A stretch of DNA of 64,000 bases from Ancylobacter sp. IITR112 (lineage in GTDB: Bacteria; Pseudomonadota; Alphaproteobacteria; Rhizobiales; Xanthobacteraceae), in contig NZ_JBGCUS010000001.1 in assembly GCF_041415945.1 (NCBI RefSeq), forward strand, positions 2,976,001-3,040,000. Direction: 5' to 3'. The position numbers and the translations under genes were made by a program. Under the pieces are notes generated by a model that had not been told where the DNA came from, searched no databases, and was given only the letters and a program-made list of their open reading frames with translations. Position 1 is the stretch's first letter. The number at the start of each line of letters is the position of its first letter. Shown here piece after piece: positions 18,620-27,622 of this stretch.

Positions 18620-18919
18620 ATGCTCATCATCACCTGCCCCTGGTGCGGCGCCCGGCCGGAAGTCGAATTCCGCTATGGCGGCGAGGCGCACATCGCCCGC
18701 CCGGCCGACCCTTCCGCCCTCACCGACGCGGAATGGGCCGATTTCCTCTACAACCGCACCAATCCCAAGGGCCTGCACGCCGAGCGCTGGCGGCACATCC
18801 ATGGCTGCGGCCGCTATTTCAACGCGCTGCGCGACACGGTGAGCGACTTCTTCGTCACCACCTACAAGGCCGGCGAGCCGCGCCCGGATGTCGACGCCTC
18901 CAGCGGCGGGAGCAAGTGA
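18620..18919 (+). CDS. soxD: Sarcosine oxidase delta subunit
   Basis: A 99-residue zinc subunit that stabilises the sarcosine oxidase heterotetramer. All ligands expected from the crystallised family are in place: Cys6 and Cys9 (CPWCG), His59 and Cys63 (RHIHGCGRYFN). It lies 12 bases after soxB and one base before soxA, in the standard BDAG order. Confidence 0.95.
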   Translation: MLIITCPWCGARPEVEFRYGGEAHIARPADPSALTDAEWADFLYNRTNPKGLHAERWRHIHGCGRYFNALRDTVSDFFVTTYKAGEPRPDVDASSGGSK

Positions 18920-18920
18920 C

Positions 18921-21900
18921 ATGACCAACCGCTTCCGCACCGCCTCGGGCGGGCGCATCGACCGCGCCGCGCCGCTGTCCTTCCGCTTCGACGGGCAGAC
19001 CTTCTCGGGCTTCAAGGGCGACACGCTGGCCTCGGCGCTGATCGCCAATGGCGTCCACCTCGTCGGCCGCTCGTTCAAATATCATCGCCCGCGCGGCTTC
19101 CTCTCCGCCGGCTCGGACGAGCCCAATGCGCTGGTCAATGTCGCCCGCGACGCCGCCCGCGCCGCGCCGAACCTGCGCGCCACCCAGGTCGAGCTCTATG
19201 AAGGGCTGAAGGCGCAGAGCCAGAACCGCTGGCCGTCGCTTTCCTTCGATGCCGGCGCGATCAACGACCTCGCCGCGCCCTTCCTGCCCTCCGGCTTCTA
19301 CTACAAGACCTTCATGTGGCCGGCTGGGGCGTGGAAGCGCTTCTACGAGCCGAAAATCCGCGCCATGGCCGGCCTCGGCGTCGCCCCCGACCTGCCGGAC
19401 CCGGACCGCTACACCCAGAACCACGCCCATTGCGACGTGCTGGTCGTCGGCGCCGGCCCGGCGGGCCTCGCCGCCGCGCTCGCCGCCGCCGAGAGCGGGG
19501 CGAAGGTGATCCTGTGCGACGAACAGGCGGAACTCGGCGGCTCGCTGCTCTCCGAGACCACCGCCACCATCGAAGGCCAGAAGGCCACCGACTGGCTGGC
19601 GGCGACGCTGGCGAATCTGGCCGCGCGCGAGAACGTCACCTTGATGCCGCGCACCACCGCCTTCGGCTATTTCCCCCACAACCACATCGCGCTGGCCGAG
19701 CGCGTCACCGAGCACCTCGCCGCCCCCGGCCCCGACCTGCCGCGCGAGCGGCTGTGGGAGGTGCGGGCGAAAGAGGTGGTCATCGCCGCCGGCGCGCTGG
19801 AGCGCCCGCTGGTGTTCCCCGACAATGACCGCCCCGGCGTGCTGCTGGCCGATTCCGCCCGCACCTACGCCAATCGCTACGGCACCAGGGTCGGCGAGCG
19901 CGCGGTGATCTTCACCGCCTGCGATGCCGGCTACCGCACCGCGCTCGACCTCACGGCCGCCGGCGTCAGCATCGCCGCCGTCGCCGATCTGCGCGCGGAA
20001 GTCTCCGGCGAACTCCCGGCCCGCGCGCTCGCGGCCGGCATTGATGTAAGGCCCTCCACCGTGCTGGTCGGCACCAAGGGCCGGCTGCGCGTCGCCTCTG
20101 CCCAGCTCGCCAAGGTGACGGGCGGGGTCGTCGGCCCGGCCGAAACCATTGCCTGCGACGCGGTGCTGATGTCTGGCGGCTTCACGCCGAGCGTCCACCT
20201 GTTCTCGCAGTCGCGCGGCAAGCTGGTGTGGGATGGCGCAGCGGGGGCCTATCTGCCCGGCACCTCGGTGGAGCGCGAGCGTTCCGCCGGCGCCTGCCGC
20301 GGCGTCAATGGCCTGCAGCGCGTGCTGGAAGACGGCTACGCCCAGGGCGAGGCGGCCGCCATCGCCGCCCGCACCTACACCTCCCCCGCGCGCGGCGCCA
20401 CCCCGGCGCCGGCCACGCCGTCGCGCACCATTCCGGCGAGCGCGGAAGACCTCGGCACCGGCGGCTTCATCGGTGCCACGCCGCATGGGCGCAACCCGGC
20501 CTTCACCAAGGCTTTCGTCGACTGGCAGAACGATGTCACCGCGAAGGACCTGAAGCTCGCCACCCGCGAGGGCATGCGCTCCATCGAGCATGTGAAGCGC
20601 TACACCACCACGGGCATGGCGACCGACCAGGGCAAGACCTCGAACATGAACGCCCTCGGCATCGTCTCCGAGGCGCTCGACACGCCGGTGCCGAAGATCG
20701 GGCTCACCACCTTCCGCCCGCCCTTCACCCCCACCACCTTCGGCCTGTTCGCCGGGGCGGCGCGCGGCGATGTGTTCGATCCGCTGCGCAAGACCGCCAT
20801 CCATGACTGGGCCGCCGAACACGGCGCCGCCTTCGAGGATGTCGGCAACTGGAAGCGCGCGCATTACTTCCCCCGCGCGGGAGAAGACATGCACGCCGCC
20901 GTCGCCCGCGAGTGCAAGGCGGTGCGCGCCAGCGTCGGCATGTTCGACGCCTCCACCCTCGGCAAGATCGAGATCGTCGGCCCCGATGCCGCCGAGTTCA
21001 TGAACCGCATGTACACCAATGCCTGGGCCAAGCTGGAGCCCGGCCGGCTGCGCTACGGCGTCATGCTGCGCGAGGACGGCTTCGTCATGGATGACGGCGT
21101 GGTCGGGCGCATGGCGGCGGACCGCTTCCATGTCACCACCACCACCGGCGGCGCCCCGCGCGTGCTGGCGCATATGGAGGACTATCTCCAGACCGAATGG
21201 CCGGACCTCGACGTGTGGCTCACCTCCACCACGGAGCAATGGTCGGTCATCGCCGTGCAGGGCCCCAAGGCCCGCGAGGTCATCGCCCCGCTGATCGAGG
21301 GCATCGACCTCTCCAAGGAGGCCTTCCCGCATATGAGCGTGCGCGAGGGCACCATTCTCGGCGTGCCGACGCGGCTGTTCAGCGTGTCCTTCACCGGCGA
21401 ACTCGGCTTCGAGATCAACGTGCCCTCCGCCTATGGCCGCGCGGTGTGGGAAGCGGTGTATGCGGCGGGCGAGCGCTTCGGCATCACGCCCTATGGCACC
21501 GAAACCATGCATGTGCTGCGCGCCGAGAAGGGCTACATCATCGTCGGACAGGAGACGGACGGCACCGCCACGCCGGACGATGTCAATCTCGGCTGGGCGG
21601 TGGGCAAGGCGAAGAAGGATTTCGTCGGCAAGCGCTCGCTCATCCGCGAGTCCATGTCCGCGCCGGACCGCCGGCAGCTGGTCGGGCTGAAGACCACGAA
21701 CCCTGCGGTGGTGCTGGAGGAAGGCGCGCAGATTGTCGCCGATCCTTCCGCCCCCGTTCCGGTGCCGATGCTCGGCTTCGTCACCTCCTCCTATCACAGC
21801 GCCGTTCTCGGCCGCTCCATCGCGCTGGCCATGGTCAAGGGCGGGCGCGCCCGCATCGGCACGAAGCTGATGGTGCCGATGCCGACCCACGCCATCGAGG

Positions 21901-21956
21901 TCGAGGTGGTCGAGCCGGTGTTCTACGACCCCAAGGGAGAACGCCTCAATGGTTGA
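18921..21956 (+). CDS. soxA: Sarcosine oxidase alpha subunit
   Basis: A 1011-residue NAD- and folate-binding subunit. In order: a small N-terminal ferredoxin-like domain (FDGQTFSGFKGDTLASALIA), a dinucleotide-binding domain (VLVVGAGPAGLAAALAAAES, about residue 175), and a C-terminal aminomethyltransferase/GcvT-like domain from about residue 610, which receives the methyl group on tetrahydrofolate as 5,10-methylene-THF. ATG 18921 follows the soxD stop directly. Its end overlaps soxG by eight bases. Confidence 0.96.
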   Translation: MTNRFRTASGGRIDRAAPLSFRFDGQTFSGFKGDTLASALIANGVHLVGRSFKYHRPRGFLSAGSDEPNALVNVARDAARAAPNLRATQVELYEGLKAQSQNRWPSLSFDAGAINDLAAPFLPSGFYYKTFMWPAGAWKRFYEPKIRAMAGLGVAPDLPDPDRYTQNHAHCDVLVVGAGPAGLAAALAAAESGAKVILCDEQAELGGSLLSETTATIEGQKATDWLAATLANLAARENVTLMPRTTAFGYFPHNHIALAERVTEHLAAPGPDLPRERLWEVRAKEVVIAAGALERPLVFPDNDRPGVLLADSARTYANRYGTRVGERAVIFTACDAGYRTALDLTAAGVSIAAVADLRAEVSGELPARALAAGIDVRPSTVLVGTKGRLRVASAQLAKVTGGVVGPAETIACDAVLMSGGFTPSVHLFSQSRGKLVWDGAAGAYLPGTSVERERSAGACRGVNGLQRVLEDGYAQGEAAAIAARTYTSPARGATPAPATPSRTIPASAEDLGTGGFIGATPHGRNPAFTKAFVDWQNDVTAKDLKLATREGMRSIEHVKRYTTTGMATDQGKTSNMNALGIVSEALDTPVPKIGLTTFRPPFTPTTFGLFAGAARGDVFDPLRKTAIHDWAAEHGAAFEDVGNWKRAHYFPRAGEDMHAAVARECKAVRASVGMFDASTLGKIEIVGPDAAEFMNRMYTNAWAKLEPGRLRYGVMLREDGFVMDDGVVGRMAADRFHVTTTTGGAPRVLAHMEDYLQTEWPDLDVWLTSTTEQWSVIAVQGPKAREVIAPLIEGIDLSKEAFPHMSVREGTILGVPTRLFSVSFTGELGFEINVPSAYGRAVWEAVYAAGERFGITPYGTETMHVLRAEKGYIIVGQETDGTATPDDVNLGWAVGKAKKDFVGKRSLIRESMSAPDRRQLVGLKTTNPAVVLEEGAQIVADPSAPVPVPMLGFVTSSYHSAVLGRSIALAMVKGGRARIGTKLMVPMPTHAIEVEVVEPVFYDPKGERLNG

Positions 21957-22533
21957 GAGCGCTGCCGTGACCGCGTCCCTCGCACCCGCCCGCCCGCTCG
22001 GCGCGCTGGCCGCCGCCTCCCGCGTCCTGCCCGCCGCGCGGCTGACCGCGCTGGGGGACGCCGCCCGCCTGGTCTTCCGTGGCCGCGAGGCGGCGATCGG
22101 CCCGGCCGGGGAGGCGTTCGGCGTCGCCCTGCCGCGCGAGGCCTGCCGCTTCAATGCCGCGAACGGCCGCTTCGCCTTCTGGCTCGGCCCGGATGAGTGG
22201 CTGCTGCTCGCCCCCGGCACGGAGCCCGCCCCGCTCTTCGCCGCCATCGAGGCGGCGACGGCGGGCCTGCCGCATGCGCTGGTCGATGTCTCCGCGCGCA
22301 GCGTCGGCATCGAGCTGGCGGGCGACAAGGCCGCCTTCGTGCTCAACCAGGGCAACCCGCTGGACCTGTCGCTTCAGGCCTTCCCGGTGGGCATGTGCAC
22401 CCGCACCGTGTTCCACAAGGCGGAAATCGTTCTGGTGCGCCATGCTCCCGACGTGTTCCACATCGATGTCTGGCGCTCCTTCGCGCCCTATGTCTGGGAA
22501 CTCCTGGAAGACGCCCGCCGCGAACTGGCGTGA
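21949..22533 (+). CDS. soxG: Sarcosine oxidase gamma subunit
   Basis: A 194-residue subunit with a GcvT-like fold that packs against SoxA and shapes its folate domain. Recognisable blocks are FWLGPDEWLLLAP, VDVSARSVGIELAG and the C-terminal HAPDVFHIDVWRSFAPYVWE. The start overlaps the soxA stop, so coupling is likely. It ends the sox operon; a family A repeat follows. Confidence 0.94.
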   Translation: MVESAAVTASLAPARPLGALAAASRVLPAARLTALGDAARLVFRGREAAIGPAGEAFGVALPREACRFNAANGRFAFWLGPDEWLLLAPGTEPAPLFAAIEAATAGLPHALVDVSARSVGIELAGDKAAFVLNQGNPLDLSLQAFPVGMCTRTVFHKAEIVLVRHAPDVFHIDVWRSFAPYVWELLEDARRELA

Positions 22534-22557
22534 CGCGGGCAGGGCTGCCGCCACACT

Positions 22558-22644
22558 GTCATCCCGGACGGCCGCCAGCCGTTCCGGGATCGTTCGCGAG
22601 AGGAGAGCGATCCCGGCTCTCCGCTCCGCTTCGGCTGGGATGAC
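22558..22644. repeat. Dispersed palindromic repeat, family A, copy 3
   Basis: Opens GTCATCCCGGACGGCCGCC and closes GCTGGGATGAC, with the family's internal TTCCGGGATCGTT and GCGATCCCGG blocks. It separates soxG from sdaA and may reduce read-through. Confidence 0.85.
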
Positions 22645-22662
22645 GCAAGCGGACACACCGCC

Positions 22663-24027
22663 ATGATCAGTGCCTTCGAGCTTTTCAAGATCGGCATCGG
22701 CCCGTCTTCCTCGCACACGGTGGGGCCGATGCTGGCGGCGTTGCGCTTTGCCGAGAGCCTCGCGGCCGAGGCGGTGCTGGCGCGCACCGCCCGCGTGGAA
22801 GTGGTGCTCTACGGCTCGCTCGCCTGGACCGGCAAGGGCCACGGCACCGACAAGGCGGTGATCCTCGGCCTCGCCGGCCTGCACCCGCGCAATGTCGACC
22901 CCGACCGCGCCGATGTGCTCGTCGCCGGCGTGGCGGAAGACGGTCGCCTGCCGCTCGGCGGCAGCCACGGCATCCGCTTCGAGCCCGCCCGCGACATCGT
23001 CTTCGACGGCGTCTCGCCCACCCCGCAGCACCCGAACACGCTGGCCTTCCGCGCCTTCGCGGCCGATGGCGCGCCGCTGTCCGAGGCGCGCTGGTGCTCC
23101 ATCGGCGGCGGCTTCGTGGTGCCGGAGGCGGAGGTCGGCCAGCCGCCGGCAGCCGACGAGGCCGCCCTGCCCTATCCGTTCCGCAACGCCCGCGAGCTGC
23201 TGGCCTATGCGGCGCGCGAAAACCTCTCCATCGCCGAGCTGGTGCTGGCCAATGAGCGCGTCCGCCGCCCGCCCGCCGAGGTGGAGGCGCGGCTCGACGG
23301 CGTGGTCGAGGCGATGATGGCCTGCATCGACCGCGGCCTTGCCACCTCCGGCGAGCTGCCCGGCGGCCTCAAGGTAAAGCGCCGGGCCAAGGCGATCCGC
23401 GACAGCCTTCTCGCCCGCAACGCCCCGACCCCGCATGAGATCATGGACTGGGTCAGCCTCTACGCCATCGCCGTGAACGAGGAGAACGCCGCCGGCGGGC
23501 GCGTCGTCACCGCCCCGACCAATGGCGCGGCCGGCGTGGTGCCGGCGACGCTGCGCTATTACCGCGACCATTGCCCCGGCGCGAACCGCGAGGGGCTGCA
23601 CGTCTTCCTGCTCACCGCCACCGCCATCGGCGCGCTGTTCAAGATCAACGCCTCGATCTCCGGCGCCGAGGTCGGCTGCCAGGGCGAGGTCGGCGTCGCC
23701 TGTTCCATGGCGGCGGGCGGGCTCGCCGCCGCGCTGGGCGGCACCCCGGCGCAGGTGGAGAACGCCGCCGAAATCGGCATGGAGCATCATCTCGGCATGA
23801 CCTGCGACCCCATTGGCGGGCTGGTGCAGGTGCCCTGCATCGAGCGCAACGCCTTTGGCGCCATCAGCGCGGTCAACGCCGCCTCGCTGGCACTGCATGG
23901 CGACGGCACGCATATCGTCTCGCTCGACAAGGTGATCGTCACCATGCGCGAGACCGGCCGCGACATGGCGTCGAAATACAAGGAAACCTCGCTGGGCGGC
24001 CTCGCCGTGAACCTGCCGGAATGCTGA
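22663..24027 (+). CDS. sdaA: L-serine ammonia-lyase (L-serine dehydratase)
   Basis: Iron-sulfur enzyme deaminating L-serine to pyruvate and ammonia. The 454-residue one-chain form begins [20 protein letters not shown], an N-terminal beta-domain signature, and has a catalytic alpha domain from about residue 185. Candidate [4Fe-4S] cysteines are in [13 protein letters not shown] and [20 protein letters not shown]. Placed directly after sox genes, it completes glycine betaine degradation to pyruvate once glycine has been turned into serine; the GlyA for that step is not in this window. Confidence 0.96.
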   Translation: MISAFELFKIGIGPSSSHTVGPMLAALRFAESLAAEAVLARTARVEVVLYGSLAWTGKGHGTDKAVILGLAGLHPRNVDPDRADVLVAGVAEDGRLPLGGSHGIRFEPARDIVFDGVSPTPQHPNTLAFRAFAADGAPLSEARWCSIGGGFVVPEAEVGQPPAADEAALPYPFRNARELLAYAARENLSIAELVLANERVRRPPAEVEARLDGVVEAMMACIDRGLATSGELPGGLKVKRRAKAIRDSLLARNAPTPHEIMDWVSLYAIAVNEENAAGGRVVTAPTNGAAGVVPATLRYYRDHCPGANREGLHVFLLTATAIGALFKINASISGAEVGCQGEVGVACSMAAGGLAAALGGTPAQVENAAEIGMEHHLGMTCDPIGGLVQVPCIERNAFGAISAVNAASLALHGDGTHIVSLDKVIVTMRETGRDMASKYKETSLGGLAVNLPEC

Positions 24028-24121
24028 GCCGCCCATGCCGCCGCCAAGGAAGCCTCAACCCGCCGCACAGCCGGTGCGACCTGACGCCGCAAATTTGCTA
24101 TGCTGGGTCGAGGAGCAGGCC

Positions 24122-25174
24122 ATGAACCAGCAGCGTCCCCCCTCCCTGGCCATGACGAGCGCGTCCAGCACCGCGGCGCCGGTGCTGAATGTCGGCTTCA
24201 TCCTGGCCGACAATTTCACCCTCTCCGCCTTTTCGCTGATGGTCGACCAGCTGCGCCTCGCCGCCGATGATGGCGACCGCTCGCGCCCCATCCTCGCCCG
24301 CTGGCAGGTGATGGCCTCCAAGCCGGAGCCGATCCGCGCCAGTTGCGGCATCACCGTGGCGCCCTCCGGCCCGCTCGCCGACCCCGCGAATTTTCACTAC
24401 ATCATCGTTGTCGGCGGCCTGCTGCATGGCGGCCAGCAGCTCGACGAGGAGAGCATCGCCTATTTGAAGCGCGCCGCCCGTGCGGGCGTGCCGCTGGTCG
24501 GCGTGTGCACCGGCTCCTTCGTGCTCGCCCGCGCCGGGCTGATGACCGGCCGGCGCTGCTGCGTCTCCTGGTATCACTATCAGGACTTCATGGAGGAATT
24601 CCCCCACCACACCCCGGTGGCGGACCGGCTCTATGTCATCGACGGCGACCGCATCACCTGCGCCGGCGGCGGCGGCGCGGCCGACCTCGCCACCGCTTTG
24701 GTGGAGAAGTTCCTCGGCCGCTCCATCGCGCAGAAGAGCCGGCATGTGCTGCTGCTGGACCGCCAGCGCCCCGGCACCGAATCCCAGCCGCACCCGCCGA
24801 TCGCCGATCTGGTGGCCGATGACCGCGTGCGCCGCGCGCTGCTGATGATGGAGCAGCACCTCGCCGATCCGCTACCCATCGCCGACATCGCCCGCCGGCT
24901 GCAACTCTCCACCCGCCAGCTGGAACGCCTGTTCCAGACGGTGATGGGACAGCGCCCGGCGGAGTTCTACCGCCGGCTGCGGCTGCGCTATGCCCGCTTC
25001 CTGCTCGACACCACCGGCCGCTCCGTGACGGATATCGCGCTGGAAGCCGGCTTTTCCGATTGCGCGCATTTCTCCCGCCAGTTCAAGGCGCAGCACGGCT
25101 TCACCCCGTCCGATGCCCGCGCCCGCGCCCCGGTAGCGGCGCAGAGCGTCGCCGGCCATCGCCTGTTCGACTGA
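24122..25174 (+). CDS. GlxA-family (GATase1-AraC) transcriptional regulator
   Basis: A 350-residue protein. Residues about 20-200 form a DJ-1/PfpI-type GATase1-like domain (LNVGFILADNFTLSAFSLMV, the nucleophile-elbow VGVCTGSFVLARAG). Residues about 235-335 form an AraC DNA-binding domain with two helix-turn-helix units (IADIARRLQLSTRQLERLF and VTDIALEAGFSDCAHFSRQF). The ATG at 24122 has GAGGAG upstream. It lies 94 bases after sdaA on the same strand and probably controls betaine, carnitine or sarcosine genes; it is less GbdR-like than the regulator at 31439. Confidence 0.88.
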   Translation: MNQQRPPSLAMTSASSTAAPVLNVGFILADNFTLSAFSLMVDQLRLAADDGDRSRPILARWQVMASKPEPIRASCGITVAPSGPLADPANFHYIIVVGGLLHGGQQLDEESIAYLKRAARAGVPLVGVCTGSFVLARAGLMTGRRCCVSWYHYQDFMEEFPHHTPVADRLYVIDGDRITCAGGGGAADLATALVEKFLGRSIAQKSRHVLLLDRQRPGTESQPHPPIADLVADDRVRRALLMMEQHLADPLPIADIARRLQLSTRQLERLFQTVMGQRPAEFYRRLRLRYARFLLDTTGRSVTDIALEAGFSDCAHFSRQFKAQHGFTPSDARARAPVAAQSVAGHRLFD

Positions 25175-25180
25175 AGGCGC

Positions 25181-25906
25181 TTAGATGCCGGTTTCGGTCC
25201 GGCTGGCATTGCCCTTCATCAGGATCGGGCCGGTCGGGCGCCCGGTGGGCGAGCCGCCTTCGGGTTCCAGCGTCACCTCATAGAGCTGCTCCGCCGCCGG
25301 GGCGGGCAGGCCCGCGACGCTCAGTTCCACATTGCGCAGCGCGTCGAGGAGGCCGACGGAGACGGGCCCGCGTTCGCGGTCCCACAGCGTCCACACCTGC
25401 AGCGACTTGCCCTCCGGCGCCTTGAGCGCGCTCAGCGCCAGAAGTTCCGTGCGCCCGTCGCGGAAGGCATTGACCACCGCCGCCGGCTGGTTCTGGTCGG
25501 AGAGCAGCACCGCCACCAGCATCGGCGCCTGCGCCGCCTGCCGCGCCAGATGCGTGGCCCCAAAGGCGAGCAGCACCAGCGCGGCCGAGGCCGCGAGGCC
25601 ATAGCCCCGCCACAGGCTGAGACTGCCCCACCACACCGCCAGCCGGGAGGGTCGGGCGGGCGCCGGGGGCGCCGCCTTCGGTGCCGGCACCGCCAGCCCC
25701 GCCACGATGCGCGGCCACAGCGCCGGATCGGGCGTCACCGGCGCGGCGGTGGCGTCGAGCTCGGCCAAGCGCACCCGCCACAGTTCCACCTGCACGGCGA
25801 GCCCGGCATCGCGCGTCAGCCGCTCCTCGCAGCGCCGCATCTCCTCCGCGTCGAGCAGGCCGAGCACATATTCGCTCGCCAGCCGGTCGCGCTCGTCGCC
25901 GCTCAT
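25181..25906 (-). CDS. Anti-sigma factor, RskA-like
   Basis: A 241-residue single-pass membrane protein. The N-terminal cytoplasmic sigma-binding helices contain SGDERDRLASEYVLGLLDAE. One membrane helix lies at about residues 103-120 (GLAASAALVLLAFGATHLA), and a periplasmic RskA-type domain follows (QVWTLWDRERGPVSVGLL). It holds the cognate ECF sigma factor inactive. The ATG overlaps the sigma-factor stop by four bases (ATGA). No zinc-binding HxxxCxxC is seen. Confidence 0.88.
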   Translation of the reverse strand: MSGDERDRLASEYVLGLLDAEEMRRCEERLTRDAGLAVQVELWRVRLAELDATAAPVTPDPALWPRIVAGLAVPAPKAAPPAPARPSRLAVWWGSLSLWRGYGLAASAALVLLAFGATHLARQAAQAPMLVAVLLSDQNQPAAVVNAFRDGRTELLALSALKAPEGKSLQVWTLWDRERGPVSVGLLDALRNVELSVAGLPAPAAEQLYEVTLEPEGGSPTGRPTGPILMKGNASRTETGI

Positions 25907-26472
25907 GTCATGCACTCCCGCAGGGTGAGCAGGCTGCGGCGGATCCACGCCTTGGCGGTGCCGAGCGGCACGCCGAGCCGTCCCGCCAGTTCGCCATGGG
26001 TCAGCCCGCGCATATAGGCCAGCAGGATCGCGCGGCGCCGCAGCGGCTCCAGCCGGTCGAGGCAGCGGCGCAGCGCGCTGGTCTCGGACAGCGCCATGAC
26101 CAGCGCTTCCGCGTCGGCGGCCTCGCTGGCCGGCTCGATCGCGGTGAAATCGCCGACCGATTCCATCCGCCCCTCGCCGCGCAGCGCGTTGAGAGCGGTG
26201 TTGCGCAGGATGGCGAAGGCCCAGGAGGTGGGGCGGCCGCGTGCGGGGTCGAAGCTGTCGGCCTTTTCCCAGATGCGCAGAAAGGTGTCGTGCACCACTT
26301 CGTCGGCGAGATCGCGCCGGCGCAGCATGCGCAGCGCGACGCCGGTCATCCGTGGCGCCAGCCGGTCATAAAGAAGCTGCAGCCCGGCGCGGTCGCCGCG
26401 CGCGCAGCCGCGCAGCGCCTCGGCGAGGTCGTCATCGGCGGCGCCCTCACGCGTGGGCAGCAGGGTCGTCAT
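25903..26472 (-). CDS. ECF-family RNA polymerase sigma factor (SigK-like)
   Basis: A 189-residue group IV sigma factor. Region 2 spans about residues 28-100 (LYDRLAPRMTGVALRMLRRR, DEVVHDTFLRIWEKADSFDP). Region 4 lies at about 130-185 (LDRLEPLRRRAILLAYMRGL, then GRLGVPLGTAKAWIRRSLL). It is cotranscribed and translationally coupled with the RskA-like anti-sigma gene. A divergent DUF4394 gene is the probable target. Paired TGCATCC motifs in the shared promoter region suggest autoregulation. Confidence 0.93.
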   Translation of the reverse strand: MTTLLPTREGAADDDLAEALRGCARGDRAGLQLLYDRLAPRMTGVALRMLRRRDLADEVVHDTFLRIWEKADSFDPARGRPTSWAFAILRNTALNALRGEGRMESVGDFTAIEPASEAADAEALVMALSETSALRRCLDRLEPLRRRAILLAYMRGLTHGELAGRLGVPLGTAKAWIRRSLLTLRECMT

Positions 26473-26526
26473 CGGGCGGCTCCCGCAAGGTAAGGCTTGA
26501 TACTCTTACGCCGGGTCGGCGGTTGC

Positions 26527-26567
26527 GGATGCAACGGCAGGAGATTTTTTCGCCGCTCGCTGCATCC
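26527..26567. promoter_or_regulatory. Candidate divergent ECF promoter elements
   Basis: TGCATCC occurs once on each strand in the 166-base divergent gap. The plus copy at 26561-26567 is followed after 14 bases by CGTGTA, toward the DUF4394 gene. The minus copy at 26533-26527 is followed after 16 bases by CGTAAG, toward the sigma gene. The arrangement fits -35/-10 pairs of one ECF sigma, since SigK-type promoters use a CATCC -35. Inference only. Confidence 0.4.
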
Positions 26568-26638
26568 ACCGGTCATTCCCGCGTGTAGCCGCTCCGTCCC
26601 AGCCGACACAGGTTCGGCGCGAAACGGAGTTCGCCACC

Positions 26639-27433
26639 ATGAAAAGCTCGATGATCGCCCTCACCTTCAGCGCGTTCACCTTCACCGGCCTCGCCCTTGC
26701 CACCAGCGGCGCGCAGGCGCAGTCCGTTGCCGCCCTGCTCGACGGCAACAGGATCGCTGTCGTGGATGTGAAAGCCGCCAAGGTCGGCACGCCGGTGAAG
26801 GTCGCCGGCGACGGCACGCTCGTCGGCATTGATGTGCGCCCGGCCGACGGCCTGCTCTACGGCCTGTTCGCCGATGGCACCGTCGTCACCATCGACCCGA
26901 TGAGCGGCAAGGCGATGGCGAGGTCGAAGCTCTCCACCATGCTCCCGGCCGGCTCCATGGCCACCGTCGATTTCAACCCCGTGGCCGACCGGCTGCGCGT
27001 CATCGGCAGCGATGGCACCAATCTGCGGGCCAATGTCGACGACGGCAAGGTGACGACGGATGGCGTGCTGAAATACGCCGAGGGCGACATGCACAAGGGC
27101 AAGACTTCGAAGGTGGTCGCCGGCGCCTACACCAATTCGGTGAAGGGCGCGAAGGAGACCGCGCTCTACGATATCGACGCCGCCGCCGGCACCCTGGTCA
27201 AGCAGGCGCCGCCCAATGACGGCGTGCTCAATTCCATCGGCAAGCTCGGCGTGTCCGGCGACAGCTTCGCCTTCGACATCGTCACCACCTCGGCCGGCGC
27301 CAATGAGGGCTGGCTGATGGCGGGCGACACGCTTTATTCGGTCGATCTCGCCACCGGCAAGGCCACCGCGGTGGGCAAGATCGCCGGGGTCGCGGGCAAG
27401 GTGCACGACATCGCCATCCTGCCGGCGATGTGA
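26639..27433 (+). CDS. Secreted DUF4394 protein
   Basis: A 264-residue protein with a signal peptide (MKSSMIALTFSAFTFTGLAL, cleavage near AQA-QS) and a beta-propeller-like DUF4394 domain (LVGIDVRPADGLLYGLFADG, VDFNPVADRLRVIGSDGTNLR, ALYDIDAAAGTLVKQ). It is probably periplasmic or extracellular; the role is unknown. Divergent gene order next to an ECF sigma/anti-sigma pair makes it a likely regulon member. Confidence 0.88.
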   Translation: MKSSMIALTFSAFTFTGLALATSGAQAQSVAALLDGNRIAVVDVKAAKVGTPVKVAGDGTLVGIDVRPADGLLYGLFADGTVVTIDPMSGKAMARSKLSTMLPAGSMATVDFNPVADRLRVIGSDGTNLRANVDDGKVTTDGVLKYAEGDMHKGKTSKVVAGAYTNSVKGAKETALYDIDAAAGTLVKQAPPNDGVLNSIGKLGVSGDSFAFDIVTTSAGANEGWLMAGDTLYSVDLATGKATAVGKIAGVAGKVHDIAILPAM

Positions 27434-27514
27434 GCCTTCCACCCTTCTGTCACGCCACGGAGAGGGCGGCGCGGCGACGCGCCGTCCTTTCCGCGTTGCG
27501 GGCGCGCCGGCAAA

Positions 27515-27551
27515 TGTCGCGTCCAGCAAACTCTCTGTCGCGTCGGCGAAA
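27515..27551 (+). promoter_or_regulatory. Tandem TGTCGC-N8-AA sites upstream of gbcA (GbdR-type)
   Basis: Two direct repeats exactly 21 bases (two helical turns) apart, 27515-27530 and 27536-27551, each read TGTCGC, eight bases, AA, with the nine-base core TGTCGCGTC identical. The pattern equals the half-site consensus of Pseudomonas GATase1-AraC regulators (ArgR, GbdR). A weaker AGTCGC is at 27551. They lie 71-108 bases before gbcA. Confidence 0.65.
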
Positions 27552-27622
27552 GTCGCGCGTCCGCTTGTGTCGAACAATTCCAGACGACAAGCGGGCCGCA
27601 CCCGCGCGAGGGAGAACAGACG

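Noticed and set aside
18855..22355. Very long open frame (over 1100 codons) antisense to the sox operon
   Set aside because: It mirrors the codon pattern of the GC-rich sox genes, has Ala/Gly/Arg/His-rich composition without domains, and conflicts with a complete, recognised operon.
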